Assembly: GCA_002633005.1 (NCBI GenBank)
Contig: NMRA01000073.1
Span: 467,791 to 531,790 of the forward strand
Source: Phoronis australis
Taxonomy: Eukaryota > Phoronida > Phoronidae
DNA: 64,000 nt
Reading direction: 5' to 3'
The position numbers were made by a program, and so were the translations under genes. Shown piece by piece: positions 1 to 13,011 of this stretch. The notes under the pieces are model-generated. The model made no database searches. It was not told the DNA's origin and worked only from the letters and a program-made list of their open reading frames with translations. Positions within the stretch are counted from its first letter, which is position 1, and every line of letters starts with the position of its first letter.

Positions 1-964
1 ATACGATGATTGTATTTTGCACGACATAACTTTGAACAGTTTTAATTAAACGAACGTGATGTGATGTACAAAACAATGACCTGAGGTATGTTATCAGTAC
101 GTCCTGGTATTTTCAAGGAAGTAATGAATGTTTGGGTCATGTTCTGAAGCATGATATGCTTAACAGTCAATCTTTTAGCACCATCAAAACAGCTGAAACC
201 AACAGGTTTTGCCAAAATTACTCCCCGCTACCGGAGTATTACTGGGGTCCACCTATTTAAGTGCATATGATCCAAATACGTACATGAGATCTGACTGAGG
301 ATAGATTTAGAGTTAATGACTTTTCCAACACCCTTAATTCAGTGGAAATCATCTGCTTGTGTTATATTAACATTCCCAGACATTTGTGATGGGTTCAGCC
401 ACTTCGCTTCACAGACAAAATGTCATCCCTATCAAACAAATATGAAGAAAGGGGAAGGGTATAAAAGCAACTCATCAACCCCCCTCCCCAAGACAAAACT
501 TGTTAAATGTACAATATGTGGACATAATTTACTCAGTGTTAACATACCACTAAGTGAGACAACCTTCGCAAAAATTTGTTCACTATCTCATTAATGTTAC
601 CAAAGCTATTCAGGTTGGCGTACGGCTAAAGCTGAACATTCACAACTGTTCAAAACAGTTTCAGGTAGACCTTAATAAATGTTTGATACCAAACAAATGT
701 GCTACGATGACAATGTTAACTCATGATACCAGGTAAGCGCCGTACACTCCAGCAAGGCATCATAAAAGGACTCCTCGAGTCTACACTGAAATCTCATCAA
801 GACTCAGGCTGTCATTAAACAATTCACTTGAAACATGATGCTACTCAGTCCCCAAGTTCAACCACTTAAAATACTCAGCAGTTTGCCAGTTGTTTTCCTT
901 TTAGAAAAACCTCAAGTAATCAGAGAGGGGAGGCAAGCACGTCTCATTGCCTGAACCCTCAATA

Positions 965-1094
965 CTAGTCACCCCTCACATAACTACCACAGCTTGTACA
1001 ATATACTAACTTCCTTATCACTTCAGCACAGGCCTTCTCCATGTAGTCTTTAATCAACATTGAAGATAATTCAATCATGCCAACTTCACACTGA
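965..1094 (-). CDS. Gene A, exon 13 (terminal exon; unidentified protein)
   Basis: This is the candidate last exon of the minus-strand gene A. It carries 43 codons ending in TAG (965-967). The peptide contains MIELSSMLIKDYMEK, a likely amphipathic helix, and ends CTSCGSYVRGD. The acceptor reads cccagag; the second AG of this tandem site gives the one-base start needed to follow exon 12, while the first AG would shift the frame into an early stop. I recognise no family. No clear AATAAA lies close downstream on this strand. The exon call rests on phase, the acceptor and coding-like composition. Confidence 0.45.
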
Positions 1095-1213
1095 CTCTGG
1101 GATAATTACACCAGCACATGTGGCACAACACATCTAACACCCTCCACAACTATCCACCAATACACAGGATTAATATTTCAAAGGACCAGAAACATTGTAA
1201 TCAACATCATTAC

Positions 1214-1275
1214 CTCTCAGGGCTGGTAGACTCTCCTTCCATGTTAGATGGTTGACTAGGTTGTGTGACTAATGC
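1214..1275 (-). CDS. Gene A, exon 12
   Basis: Only one frame of this 62-base exon is open. It encodes polar, disordered sequence (ALVTQPSQPSNMEGE). The donor GAGAG/GTAATG is good and the acceptor ttactgtag is fair. It starts in phase 0 and ends two bases into a codon, which fits exon 13. Confidence 0.45.
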
Positions 1276-4200
1276 CTACAGTAATCCCCTGGTGTCCCAG
1301 ACAGGGAAGTTCCTATTCATAGGATTAGGGCATAAATATCATGCAATGGGCTTGCCCATCACACAGTGTTAACCAGTCCAAATCTTGGGTATGCTGTCCT
1401 CAGACAAGGTGAACGCAATACTATACCTATATTGGACCAGAGTTTTAGAAACACACTGACTGAATGAGTCGGCCTGTCTACAGTTTCTCATAAATATAAT
1501 GAACAGCAGATCCTCTGACAATAGGACAGTGGCAATTCTATTGGCCCAGGTGTATTCAGTTGCATGGAATAACATTCCATTTAAATGTGAAACAGAGCAA
1601 AGTTAGTACCCAGTGGTTTGGGAGTCTAGCTGAATACTAATACGCACAGGGGACTGTAGAATTGGATTTCTTTTCTCCAGAAGTCAAGTAAATCTGCATA
1701 ATTTATACAATTAGCGGACCACAGGAACAAGAATGTTGTATAATGTAACATAGTAATGAAATTTTTAGCAGATTTTTCTAGAATAAGCCATCACAAATTA
1801 AAGATGATAAGCACACGCCTTTGGAGATATTTGATATCAAAATAAATTTTTTAATCAAGCCACTACTCGTTAAGGACCGGTATTTCAATAGCGGATACAG
1901 CACAGACATGCACACATCGTATAAAAACAACACATGTTTACTTATATCAGAATTTTAATCCAAAACTTTGGCACCAAAGTCCCAATTACATTGAAATGAG
2001 TCAATCACATAAAAAATACATAAATTTGAGTGGTAGGGTGAACAGAGAACTTGTCTGAGTTGTAGGGCACAATTTGAGATGATCCGAGAGCTGGATGAAA
2101 ACGTGTATCAAGTGCGAGATGATAATACAAGCTTTGTAACACCAAAAAAAAAAAACGATAAAAGTCTGGCTTGGCAAAACATCAGTTAGTCTGTAACCAT
2201 TACATTGACACAGGTCAAAGGAGATAAATTTTTAATCAAGAGTTAATTAATATTAGCTGGGTAAACCCGTGCATTGGATGGATTGATGGATATTGACGCC
2301 AACCAATGTAGATGTCAAAGTTGTCATCACGAAATAGTCACTGAAGAGACAGATCAACTAGAGCAACTATTAGCAAACAACTACAACTTCTACTATTAGA
2401 AGGCAGGGAAATGGGCACAAAACTAAGGAGATTCCAAACAACTGAACATACATACATACATACTATGAGGTACCCCAGAGCAATTTGCACAGAGCACATT
2501 GGCCCTAACTAGGCAAGTGTCTACCACACTACACACCCTACACTTTGTCACAAATGTGGCACATCTGTCAGTATGTAAATGAGCAAGCAAGTAACTTGTA
2601 ATCATTTCCACCCTATTTGCAGGTTTACATCCACACTGCAACTTGCACAGGGGTGTTTTTCTAGCTGATACAACACACTATAACTACAGTAAAATCTCAC
2701 CAATTTTGGACAAAAAATAATAGCCAAAATTGCACTTTCTTCATTTTTCAAGGACTTCTGACATTGGTGTGAATGATCACAATTTTTCAAAATATTGTCA
2801 GTTGGTAGCTATGATAGAGATTTTGAGTAAGTACCATTTTGACACATATACACATTTTCATATATTATTCTTGAAAAAACAAGAACCTAAAATTTCATTT
2901 GTCCGTCATATTGTTTCCTGTATTTATTGGATTTTGGCGTACAAGTACGGTAGTGGTGGAGAAATTTCACTATAGGATTGACTTGCGCCTGCAAAAACTC
3001 AGAAGCAGTGAACAGATCACAGTGCTCACTATAGCAACAAATCACTCAACTCTCAGATAGGGTGATAAACTAACCAGAGGTAAAAAGCATCACCGAGAGT
3101 GAGCAGGCGAGATGTGCATCTTTCAACTGCTTTGGTTTGAGGAATCATTCTAGGACAAACAGCAGAACCTTAGCAGAGCCCCAATCAAAAAATCAAATAC
3201 CACTAGTACAGGAATTTGTTTTTCAAATTTAGAACATTGTATGGCGAAATAGTGAAACACCAAGTTTTCAATAAAAGTAAATAGGAAAAATACTTTTCTT
3301 CCAAAATCATTTCCAGAGTTTATATTGTACAACTGCCATCAACCAATTATGACGGTCAATCATTTTTAACAAATCAATACAGTTTGGTTTGAAAGTTGAA
3401 AAAATGACGACTTTGGCAATTATTTTTGATTGAATTTTTGAATTTCAAGAAAATTTACTGTTATTTCACCAATAGTATAAATGAATACAAGTCGTTGCAA
3501 TACCACTGTGGTTGAGTTACCCAAACTGGTAGCATTTTCCCTAGCACTTAAATAACATGAATCCTTACTTCAAAGGACCCATATGACAGAGGATGGAGGT
3601 CTGTTTATTGTTGCATTAATCAATTTATTGCAGGGAGTGAACACCATATCAAGCTTCACTTTAAAGGGAAAGCAACGTTTTTGATGTTAGCTAAAATATA
3701 AAAACCCCATTATGTTGGAAATACAGTTTTCGTTTTAATTGCTGTATCTGTGTTGAGTACGTATTTTCCATGAAGCAACAGTAGGTGATACAAACGGACC
3801 AATAAAGGGCCAGATCTTGGTTAAGAATTCGCTTCAGTTTAGAAAACATGGTGTCCTGCTCCATATTGAATAGTCTGTGCAGGTCATTCGTTTTTGCTCA
3901 GTGGAAATGAATGCAGAACCGAGATGCAGGCTCTTTGTCTAGCCTCATACATCACATTCTACATTGTTCAATAGACACTACATACCCACCAGGGATTTCA
4001 ATCGGGGGCCCTGTATTTCTAATACACTAACATCAAAAACAGTTGTCTTCCCCTCTAAAAGCGATTGGGGTGGTGAAGAAACGAGAAACAAGCACAAACT
4101 GTTGGGGAAACCAGTCTAAAACTAGGCTCATTGACAAAATGCTAGCTAGGTTTTGCACTCATGTGAACCTAGTGTTAAGTTGAACCCCCACTAGGCCACA

Positions 4201-5295
4201 CAGCATGACTTGACAGTCTCCAGTCAGCTCCAGCATGTAGCATATAGTATTGCATTTCCAGTCTGTATAGCACATTTCACATGGNATCTGGGGTGTGTGT
4301 GGGCGGTCACGTCTATCTACCCAGTGCTGATAATGTAAATTTGTAAATTAAGACACAGCTAAAACAAATGACAAGAGACAACATTTGCATGTAAGTTCTT
4401 ATTGAATGTGTATTGATAATTTTCTGTAAATAGCGCAGCCCAAAAGTGCAATAATCCATCCTATATAACAAAAATTGTTTCCAACTTCACAAAAGTTCAG
4501 ATTTCTGGAATTAATGCCAACAAAAAGTGGTGTCTCCGGAAAAGGGTCCCTTTCCAACTCCATTCTCTAATAAGGAGATGGAAAAGCAGTACATTTTGAC
4601 AGAAAAAAATGACATACACGGGTGTCACTCTTGCTGAATATGAGATGAGAAAGAAGGGCGATTGATCTTGGGTAGTGCACCCACAACATGTGTGAAAACA
4701 AATGTAACGCCATGGAAACAAAGAGGTGAATCACTGAACTAGTACAAACCCAACAACGGATGAGCTGACCCAGCTCTACAGTTCCACTCCAAATATTAGG
4801 GGCAGGAAAATCCAAGATGCTACCCTATTATTTGAAGAAAAGGGAATTTCAAAACATCAGAATACAACAAATTTCTCAGTACCCAACCTAATGCTAATAG
4901 CAAAACATAAAACAAAAGATAGGGTCACTTGCTTCATTCCAAACAAGAATTGGCCATAAAATGTTAGTGTTGAAACCAAATTGACATTACAAATTATCAA
5001 AAAATACAAATTAGCTTAAACCAACTTTAAAAGTTTTAGTAAAGAACGTCACACGGACCCTTGAAGACAGAACCAATCGTAATACAGCACAACATTTTAA
5101 TGAGATTGTGTCAAAACTGAAACAACAAATAAACACACATGGTAAAATCTTTCAAATTTCCGACAAAAACAATCTCCTAAATTAACCTTTTTATTTTTCA
5201 AAGTCTTCTAATTTTGTCTTGAATGACTGGTAATGTACAGCAGCATGACGACGTCAACTTATTTACAAACAGATCATCAGTTTTCTTTGCAGAAC
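1276..5295. other. Gene A intron 12 (noncoding)
   Basis: This is noncoding by default. It contains a (TACA)n run at 2444-2463, a dispersed-repeat copy near 2466-2604, one N at 4285, and a stretch at 2040-2140 that looks weakly coding on both strands. No supported exon was seen. Confidence 0.4.
2466..2604. repeat. Dispersed repeat family copy
   Basis: This AT-rich stretch shares word order with stretches near 26205-26355 and 39455-39600: a GTTACC/GTACCCC-type start, then GTGTC/CACACTAC, ACAAATRTGGC and a block reading gagcaagca. Copies are strongly diverged and no termini were fixed. Confidence 0.4.
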
Positions 5296-5362
5296 CTTGC
5301 ATGCAGTGCTCTCCATATCTGAAAACTCACGCGTCTGGGAACATACAGAAGTGTCGCAAATG
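5296..5362 (-). CDS. Gene A, exon 11
   Basis: This exon is open and coding-like, with Ser/Thr/Cys-rich sequence (SICDTSVCSQTREFSDM). The acceptor tgttacccag gives the one-base start that follows exon 10. An alternative acceptor (acgttcag) would extend it to 5409 in phase 0 and would require another exon between it and exon 10. The donor TGCAAG/GTTCTG is weak, so this is one of the less certain members of the chain. Confidence 0.35.
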
Positions 5363-6531
5363 CTGGGTAACAGGTCTTGGCGAGATATTAAAGCAGATCG
5401 TGGAGAACACTGAACGTACATTTCAAGGAATATTCTGATGCAATATAACCTTCACGGATCGGGCAAGAAGCCTAACAACCACCGGATAATTAAGCTAAGA
5501 AAACTGGGCAGGCAGCGTCAAGAACAGAGACAGCCAGTGTTAGACTCTTACCTGGCATTGTCACAGTATGAACACTTACAGCGATAATGCATATTTCCCT
5601 TCTAAATGCTACAGTGCCCTTAATAACCAGGTGACAAATATCCAGCGGCTTCACACACAGAGGAGACTCCTGCTAGAACTACTTTGCTAGTGGGAAGACT
5701 CCCAGGAATCATGCTGCTTACCAGTATACAGAGAACAACTATGGCCCCAGTAACCCAGGATCATATAAACAGTAGTGGAAAGAACAGAATCACTTGGACT
5801 CCAGTGACAAATACTCAGACAGATATCTGAGGACAGATAGACCACAATGCCTATCAAATGTCTACTTATAATTAACACCAGAAAAACAAAAGAAGGTTGT
5901 AAATAACATCTTGTTCAGGACAATGAACAATATGTTAGTTGGCCCTGAGACAGTTATCTGAAAGTGTGCTGGCTGCCATTATTTCATAAATAAAAACACA
6001 GCTGCTGAATTTCATGAATAACAATCAAGTGACATGACAGATAACAAAGTGAATAAAAATTGTTTAGATCTAGTGGCATTCTTCCAACAAGGGGTCTATT
6101 TGTTGTGCTGATTTTGTGAAGTTTGACAAAAAAGAGCATGTCAAAAATTAAATTTACCAAAGAAAGATTTAGCTAAAAAGTGATCAATAGTTGCCCACAA
6201 AAATGATACAGACACAAAAACGTAAAATTGTCAAAAGGAGAGCAGATGGCAGCCGGATCCATCCAAAAATCCACTTGTTAGGTATAACGTCATTTTGACA
6301 AACAGAGGAGTTAGTCGAATACTTGTCAGATACATGTTTGTCAACTTCATGGAGCTGGGTAGATAATGAGGCAGACAGAAAGAAATACACTTGCCAGAAG
6401 GGGGACCAGCAGTAGTTGAATATATCCCATAATCCGTGAATTCACACCTCTCCTAAATAGGGAGCATTTACCAGATTTAACGATGAACTTTCGAGGGGTG
6501 TGGTGAGGCAGACATTAAAACACTAAAATTG

Positions 6532-6545
6532 CCACTAGGAGGTGC
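6532..6545 (+). repeat. Single copy of the CTCF-like repeat motif
   Basis: CCACTAGGAGGTGC matches the core of the 142-base units at 19.7-20.1 kb. It lies 120-160 bases from gene A exon 10, and similar flanking words (gaggggtg, ctaaaattg) are present. Confidence 0.5.
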
Positions 6546-6706
6546 AGACAAGGGTCTAGGGAGACATAGATGCAGATGAGACACTTGCACGGATGCAATC
6601 ATCATACATTAAAGGTGGCTCAACCACCAATATAATGTTCAATTTTGGTCAATTCACACAGAGAATGTCAGGAGAATTGAACAAAAATTAATGAAATTTA
6701 TTTCAC

Positions 6707-6865
6707 CTATCAGAAGAACAGTAGGAGCACGAGCAGCCTTTTGAAGACAGCGACGACGAAGACCCAGAATGGGCTAAAGAGGGCGCTGAAGAGCTGAGCA
6801 ACCTGCTCCTAGGCAGCGACAGGGTAGTGAGCTGTTTGCTGCGACTGTGGCTGGAGCGAGACATG
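6707..6865 (-). CDS. Gene A, exon 10 (Ser-rich)
   Basis: This 159-base exon is clearly richer in G+C than its surroundings. It encodes a Ser/Arg-rich low-complexity segment (MSRSSHSRSKQLTTL, then LAHSGSSSSLSSKG and CSCSYCSSD). The donor GATAG/GTGAAAT is fair and the acceptor gcgtattgatag is fair. It starts with one base and ends with two, which joins exon 9 exactly. The opposite strand also has an open acidic frame here. I prefer minus because the neighbouring exons agree in strand and phase. It is probably an intrinsically disordered region with phosphorylation potential. Confidence 0.5.
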
Positions 6866-8671
6866 CTATCAATACGCAAAACTAATGTCTTTTATTTTAG
6901 GATATAGCACAAGATGTCTGTTCTTTATACTAGTATCTTCTCAGTTGAATATCATGGCACATGGCTTCTTGTACTGATATTTTGATTGTTCGGGCGATTA
7001 ATTCACAACTTTAACTTGCAACAGATTTGAAGAATCAGGCTTGATTCACGACGCGCTTTCAAAGCTTATGAAACAATTCGTGTACAGCAGCGGACACCAC
7101 CTTCTGAAAGTTCACGATATTACACAAGATCTCATCTTTTTGCACAATAAATCCAGATAACTTCCATGACAATGTTCCCAAGCAAATTTCAAAGCTTTCA
7201 CAGATGAAAGTGCTCAATCAAATGCAAGTATAGTTTCACAGAACAGCTCCAATTATGCCATCTATCCTGCGTCTTGGCTGGCTCATTTCAACTAGTAACC
7301 TCCAACCAGAATGCTTTTATTCAGCAAGTGCAATTCCCTGTAGATCGAATGCATGAACGGCCACCAACATCGCATTCAGCTGCACCGCCTGTTACAGCAG
7401 AGTCCCTTCCTCAGTCAAGTTAACCAATCATTCCCAACGACATATTCAAATGAGCCCTAACATTGCCTACACTCCCAGTGGGGTCTCCAATCAGAGCTGG
7501 TTCAACTCCCCAGGTGGGCAGTCCTGCTGGGTAACTTGCCAAGGTGGTTTTACAGATCACAGCTGGAAATCCTAGCTTGAGAAAAACAACTGCAGTTGAG
7601 GCATGCTGGTACCAGCAAATACAGCAAAGAGCTCATCTGTCACAGCAAACAATTGAATTAAGTTGCCAACTGCAAACATATTGCAAATGTACTGCTAACG
7701 AATTGCTCATCAATTTTGTCATAAACACGCCACAAAACGATTCACATGAGAATAACCATTTAACAAAGCTCCTTTGAAATCCGAAGTAATAAAGGTGTCT
7801 AACAAATTCAGCGTGAAGCTGCGCTTGGGGATTATTCATGGTAAAAAGTTGGTAACAGATTCGCTGATAATGATTTGAAGTCTACACAGATGAAAAACAA
7901 TAAGGGTGATTATACCATGCAAAAATCAATAGAGAAAACAATTATACACAGAAACAAAAAACGATGAATAAAAAGTAAATGTTAACCCATCATAATACAA
8001 CCCCTAGATGTCACTGAAGTGCTGTCCACTCTATGAGTACTGTGCCAACGAACAAGTTACTAGTGGAATGAGTTATCACCAGATGAAGTGGTGTGTAATT
8101 TAGTAATGTAGGTGCTATTTGCAATGAAGCAATTTATGTGACAACTTATCCCACCTTATCGAGGTACGACAACTTCTACTAGGTTATCTTGCCCAAGTCC
8201 CAGGGTGAACGCAGACCTTTGACAGCTAAATACATACAGGGGTCTAAACCTATTTTCTCCATATTTAAAATTGTGATTCGCAGAAGACATGTGCAGTCTG
8301 GGAATATGGACGCTTTTGAAGATACATCTGCAGAAGGGCCCTAATCAAATGCGATGCTTACGAATCTTTTGTATGTAGCCCAACCTGTGCTAAGGGAATG
8401 TTCCATGAAGTACTGGCAACTGCAGGAGCTGATCCAGGATAAGAGGGGGTCCTAACAAAAAAACAGGGCAGTTGGGACAGATAGAGGAGGTACTCCTCCA
8501 TTAAACAGCAATACTAAAGTGGCAGAGCAGGGTGTGAGTCCCATCCTCTTCGACCCCCTGTGGCAACAAGCCATTCGTTTTCATTTTAACTTTGGTTCCC
8601 TATATACTATAAATGCTCCTTTTCATTAAGATAGTCATAAGCGTCCCAGCGTGAAGTACACATACCTCTAC

Positions 8672-8736
8672 CTGTAGTCAGGAGGCAGTAGAGGTCTCCC
8701 ATCCCAGCTGATCAGAGACCCGTGCTTTATGAAAGA
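8672..8736 (-). CDS. Gene A, exon 9
   Basis: This exon encodes SFIKHGSLISWDGRPLLPPD followed by Tyr. The donor GACTACAG/GTAGAG is good. The acceptor is ggaag, or alternatively cataaag, which would shorten the exon by 12 bases in the same frame. It starts in phase 0 and ends two bases into a codon, matching exons 8 and 10. Confidence 0.45.
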
Positions 8737-9178
8737 CTTCCATTAAGTTTTTGACAAAAAAATGTACTCCTTTCTGTAATGCTATTCATTCATCAGATAC
8801 TTGTGGCGATTAAACAGCATTCAAGAAACAGACAAGTTCATGAGTTCACGCAGGTTTCTCCCATAATCCAAACATTTCAGCCTTGCTCACCATTCAACTT
8901 TAGTGAAGGCCAATTTGCTGAATGTGTACTAATAAGGCTACAAGCTTACATGTAAAATTCTAGCCTTTTAGCAACTTCATCTTACACAATCTTCCAGGAT
9001 CTCTTGTTAACCTAGAATGAAACTAGCTGGCAAACAGAACAGGGCAAACAGAACATGTCTTTAGTTGTTATGAACCACAAGCGACATTTCAATATTGCAC
9101 ACTCAACTCAGGGATATTGGTGAGGCTTTTGAACTATTTCAGTGACTGTTTCAACAGTTTACTATAAATCTCATTTAC

Positions 9179-9297
9179 ATCCTCTCCTTGGTAACTCAGG
9201 CTTAATTCTGACAACATCCCATGCACTCTGTGGTGTGAAAGACTAGAAAGCTCATCTTCAAAATGCCAGTCATTGAAAGTGAAATAACACAACTTCC
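9179..9297 (-). CDS. Gene A, exon 8
   Basis: One of the most coding-like pieces of gene A. It encodes 39 codons including CYFTFNDWHFEDELSSLSHH and HGMLSELSLSYQGED. The acceptor tctaattttatcag is good; the donor GAGGAT/GTAAAT is fair. It starts with two bases and ends in phase 0. If the donor were not used, the frame would run about 16 codons further to a TAG. The mix of aromatic and acidic residues suggests a folded segment. No family was recognised. Confidence 0.5.
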
Positions 9298-10201
9298 CTG
9301 ATAAAATTAGAACACGCTAATTGGAATACTGGAACCAATTACACTGAAGTACTACTTATGTTACTGCAAAAACTAAATTATGACTGTTTACAAATGTTTA
9401 CATTAAAATAACTTGCTACTTTGACACAACTTATATTTACCAATCAGCAGCTGTGGCAACATCTCAAGGTAAAAAATCAACACTACTTTTATAATTGAAA
9501 TTATCCTATTTAGTAAACGCACAATAGACAACTTGTCATTTCACACCCTTGTCACTAAATAATGTATGGAGTAACAAGTGAAATTGCATTTTGTTAAATT
9601 TCTTCACAAAAAAGATTAAGAAAATTTTAGTTTATCACTAGCATTTTAGTGTATAGATGTATAAAACAATATTTGGTGAAGTTTCCACCTTAGAAAATGG
9701 AAAACGGCAATTTTGGCAAATACTTTTGTGCAAAATAATTGTAGAATAACAGCAGTTGCCATGCTTATTGGAATTCCTATGAGAAGAATGTTATGGTATG
9801 CGTAGTATGACATCTACCAAGGCTGCATTCCATGGAGCTACTTTGCTGCCAGAAAAGTAAGACCGCACAAGATCACGCAAAATCACGCGACAGGTCGAGT
9901 AAGCTGAGGACCAACATGACTGCCACTGATTGGTCAGCGAGGCTGGAACGACGAATTATTGGAGTAAGTTGTACGAAAATACGATATTTCCTTCCATCAG
10001 CGAAATTTCTCACTACAACTGGCAAGCCAGTGTCTTACATCTATGGAGACAGCCCCAGTATGTAACAAATCTACTAGAAATGAATTTCATCCCAAAGCTG
10101 TTGTTTCATTTATAATACGAATGCTATGAGACAAAAAACTGGCACAATAGATAACCATAGAAACTCAGAAGAATGGTGGCTTAGAAGCACTAATGTCATA
10201 C

Positions 10202-10218
10202 CTGGCAGGAACATAAGT
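10202..10218 (-). CDS. Gene A, exon 7 (17-base microexon)
   Basis: This candidate microexon encodes LMFLP. The acceptor acttcttgatgcag and donor CCTGCCAG/GTATGA are both strong. The frame upstream closes with TGA, so it cannot be longer. It starts with one base and ends one base into a codon, which is the only way exon 6 (ending +2) can join exon 8 (starting with two bases). Confidence 0.4.
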
Positions 10219-10581
10219 CTGCATCAAGAAGTATTACTTCCAAACACCAACACAGTGTAACCAAAGAATAACAAGGAAATAACAAAGTGTTAACTTGCCT
10301 TATTTCAAGATGATTCTTTGAGAGATCCGCAAAATTATATGAAAAAATTCCAAACTCGAGATTGGGAGAAATGGGGTTGTCACAAGGTAATAGTCACACT
10401 AATAAACGGCAATCAATATTACTTAAACTTCGTCAGCCAAATGTCAACTTCTTCAAGAAACAATGGCAAATTTAAACTTTACAACTGAAGTAAACATCGT
10501 GACTACAAAAAGCAAAGTTCACAGCTATAGACCATGTAACAAAAAGTTCCGCATAATTTCACTATCAAACTTGCAACTTAC

Positions 10582-10726
10582 GCAGAAGCAGTGGAGTCTT
10601 GGGGAAAATTCTCTCCATTTACAGCAGTCATGGTCGGACCATAAGACTTCAGTTCAATTAACATGTTGAAGAAGTCTTTAGTCTGGCGGCAGCTATACTC
10701 CAATCCTAGGCTTGGTCCACACTCAA
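10582..10726 (-). CDS. Gene A, exon 6
   Basis: The exon encodes ECGPSLGLEYSCRQTKDFF, NMLIELKSYGPTMTAV and a Ser/Thr end. The donor TTCTGC/GTAAGT is excellent and the acceptor ttaattggtctag is good. The frame is open for the full 145 bases and about 15 codons upstream. It starts with two bases, which follows exon 5 directly. The composition and good donor make this a strong exon. I see no known domain. Confidence 0.55.
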
Positions 10727-12899
10727 CTAGACCAATTAACACATAGCTGCGAGTTTATGAATGGCCAAACGAAGGTTCAAACGAAATAACAAACGTTTGA
10801 ACTTCTGGCGAGGTGAATCCGCAGGAGTTAAAGATCAGGATGAACGTGGGTGGGACTGTTCACCTATTCCTTTACCTGATGATGATTATGGGGTATTCGT
10901 AAAATCTTGAATATGCCTATCACGGCCATATGTTATAGTGACTAAGACAGGAAAAATTCTGTGAGGTAAAAAACCATAATGAAGTAACCTAACACACCGT
11001 TACTCTGTGTAGTATTTGTTAGTCTACATATCAATCAAACATCAGGAGATGATAGACAGTTAAGACAAAAACACACACCTTCAAAGAGGCTGTAACTCCA
11101 CCCCCTCCCACCCTCCAACATAAATTTTTGAAATTAAATCACTTACCTATACGAAGTTGGTCGCCTATTTTTCCTTAACCAAATTAGTGGGCATTTCAAG
11201 TCTTTTTGTGAATGAAAAGTTCTTTATTGCTGAGACTAAACTCTGCAAGTAAACTTGACACTATAGGTAATTTTATGCCTTAAGCATGCTCTCAAGGAAT
11301 AACAAAGTGCAGGTCTTGGAATGACCAATGACAAAGAAGAGGAAAATTTTCCCGATGATGTATCGTTAAATAAATAGGCTTGGGTTATTTAAATATTTTT
11401 GTGGTGTAAAATTTAGCTGAAATAAATGTTTTTACACGAATAAAGTTAAAATGATGATAAAAAGAGATGAAAAAAGAGTAAACTGGAAATCAAATAAGAA
11501 GAAATTGAAACCAAAAAAGAGGAAAACCCTCTTAATTCCACCCCCCTGAAACTACCATTTCTTTAGAAGTTCAGATATCTCTTAAATCAGTATTTAGCAT
11601 TAAGTGGTCTACAAGTTGGTTGTTTGACATAATGGGAGTTTAGTATAATCAAACCTCACTGCTTGAAACAAAGAAAACACAAAGTGTGAGAAAAAGGGAG
11701 ACAAAAGAACCAAACCAACTTTTATAAATCATTACTGGGTATTGTGTTAATTTATCTTAAAGATGTCTACTACTTCAATTAGTTAGCTTTAATGGATCAA
11801 ACTGACAGTCTGTGGACAGATCTTTTCATTAGCTTTTCCATCAGCTCTTGCACTACAATCCTGACACCTTGAGGCAAAATCTGATACTACAGCACAAGGA
11901 AAATGGATACTGCAAAAAGATTACTGCTGAAAGGTAAAATTTTATACCACAACTGCTGTGTTCTCCCTAAATGTAATCAAAGATGGTGATGTTTGAAATT
12001 TTTTGTACCATGTTTGGAAATCTTTGTTTTAAAGGTCCTAAGCCATGTTTAAAATGCCCCAGTCATGTTTAAAATGCCCCTAGCCATGGTTAAATCTGAA
12101 GCCATGTAAGAAAAGTATTTTTTTCTACTTCACAAGAGAAATAATTGAAATAATATTGCATAGTGGTATTTACTTCTATTATTTTGTAGTGAAAATGACA
12201 GTGACAAGCTCAGTGAGTGAAAATGGTTGTTTCTGTGCATTAACAGAAAAGAAATTAAGGCACAAAACGATGCAGAATTTGAACGACATTTGAATTTTGC
12301 TTACGGAGAACCCTGAACTGAATATTGATATTGGAAATAATTTCAACAAAAACAAACAGGAAATGGATTCATATACTGATAAATTTAACCTTTAAATAAA
12401 ATACTTAAATTATCGACAAGATGGGAAGCAAACACTGAAAACCATCATCTGCCATCAATCAGCCTAGATGTATTTCAACTGCCCCCAAGAATGTGCCAGT
12501 TAAGTCTTCCTATCTATAATGACTTCTATTGTAATGTTGATGAGCACTGTCCAGGTGCAATGAGGCACGAAACCTTATAGGTGACACCTAAATCACAACA
12601 GGTACAGCTTAATTAAAATCAACAAAACAATCTAAATCCAAAATCATGCCTCCTAACAACTCAAGTGGAAATAAGTTGACTGCATACTTGTCTGGGTTTA
12701 TGCCCATGCTATTTAAACTGGTAAGATTAAAAATCAGGAGATTGGTGTCCAGGCAAGCATGGGCATCTAAAAACGTTTATTTCTTAAAAAACAGAGCGGG
12801 CCTTTCCCCCAATGTTGCATTCCGTCAAGCCAATGTCAATTTTTGCTCTTGAGTACCATAATATCATAAAGCTAATAACTTTTTTGACATTATATTGAG

Positions 12900-13011
12900 T
12901 GCTAGGTAACAGTCTGATATAAGGTGGCCGCATTTTGAGAACCAGATTTCTCCACGGGCATCAACTGGTTCTCAAAATGCGGGCACATTGTATCGGACTA
13001 TTGCCAAGCAG
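12900..13011. repeat. Hairpin element (MITE-like inverted repeat)
   Basis: The arms of about 46 bases are inverted copies. Both contain CGCATTTTGAGAACCAG, at 12929-12945 and its complement at 12965-12981, around a loop of 19 bases. Outer parts diverge by scattered substitutions. Likely a small foldback MITE; no target duplication was fixed. Confidence 0.6.

Noticed and set aside
6720-6860. Acidic plus-strand frame (EDSDDEDPEWAKEG)
   Set aside because: Attractive, but the minus strand has matching splice phases with neighbouring exons. It is kept as an alternative only.
7330-7560. Pro/Ser-rich plus-strand frames
   Set aside because: Several frames look equally good and stops interrupt each. 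The stretch resembles the dispersed repeat family.
11790-11900. Possible extra gene A exon (CQDCSARADGKANEKIC)
   Set aside because: The phase fits between exons 5 and 6, but the donor GTTTGA is poor and the other frame also looks coding.
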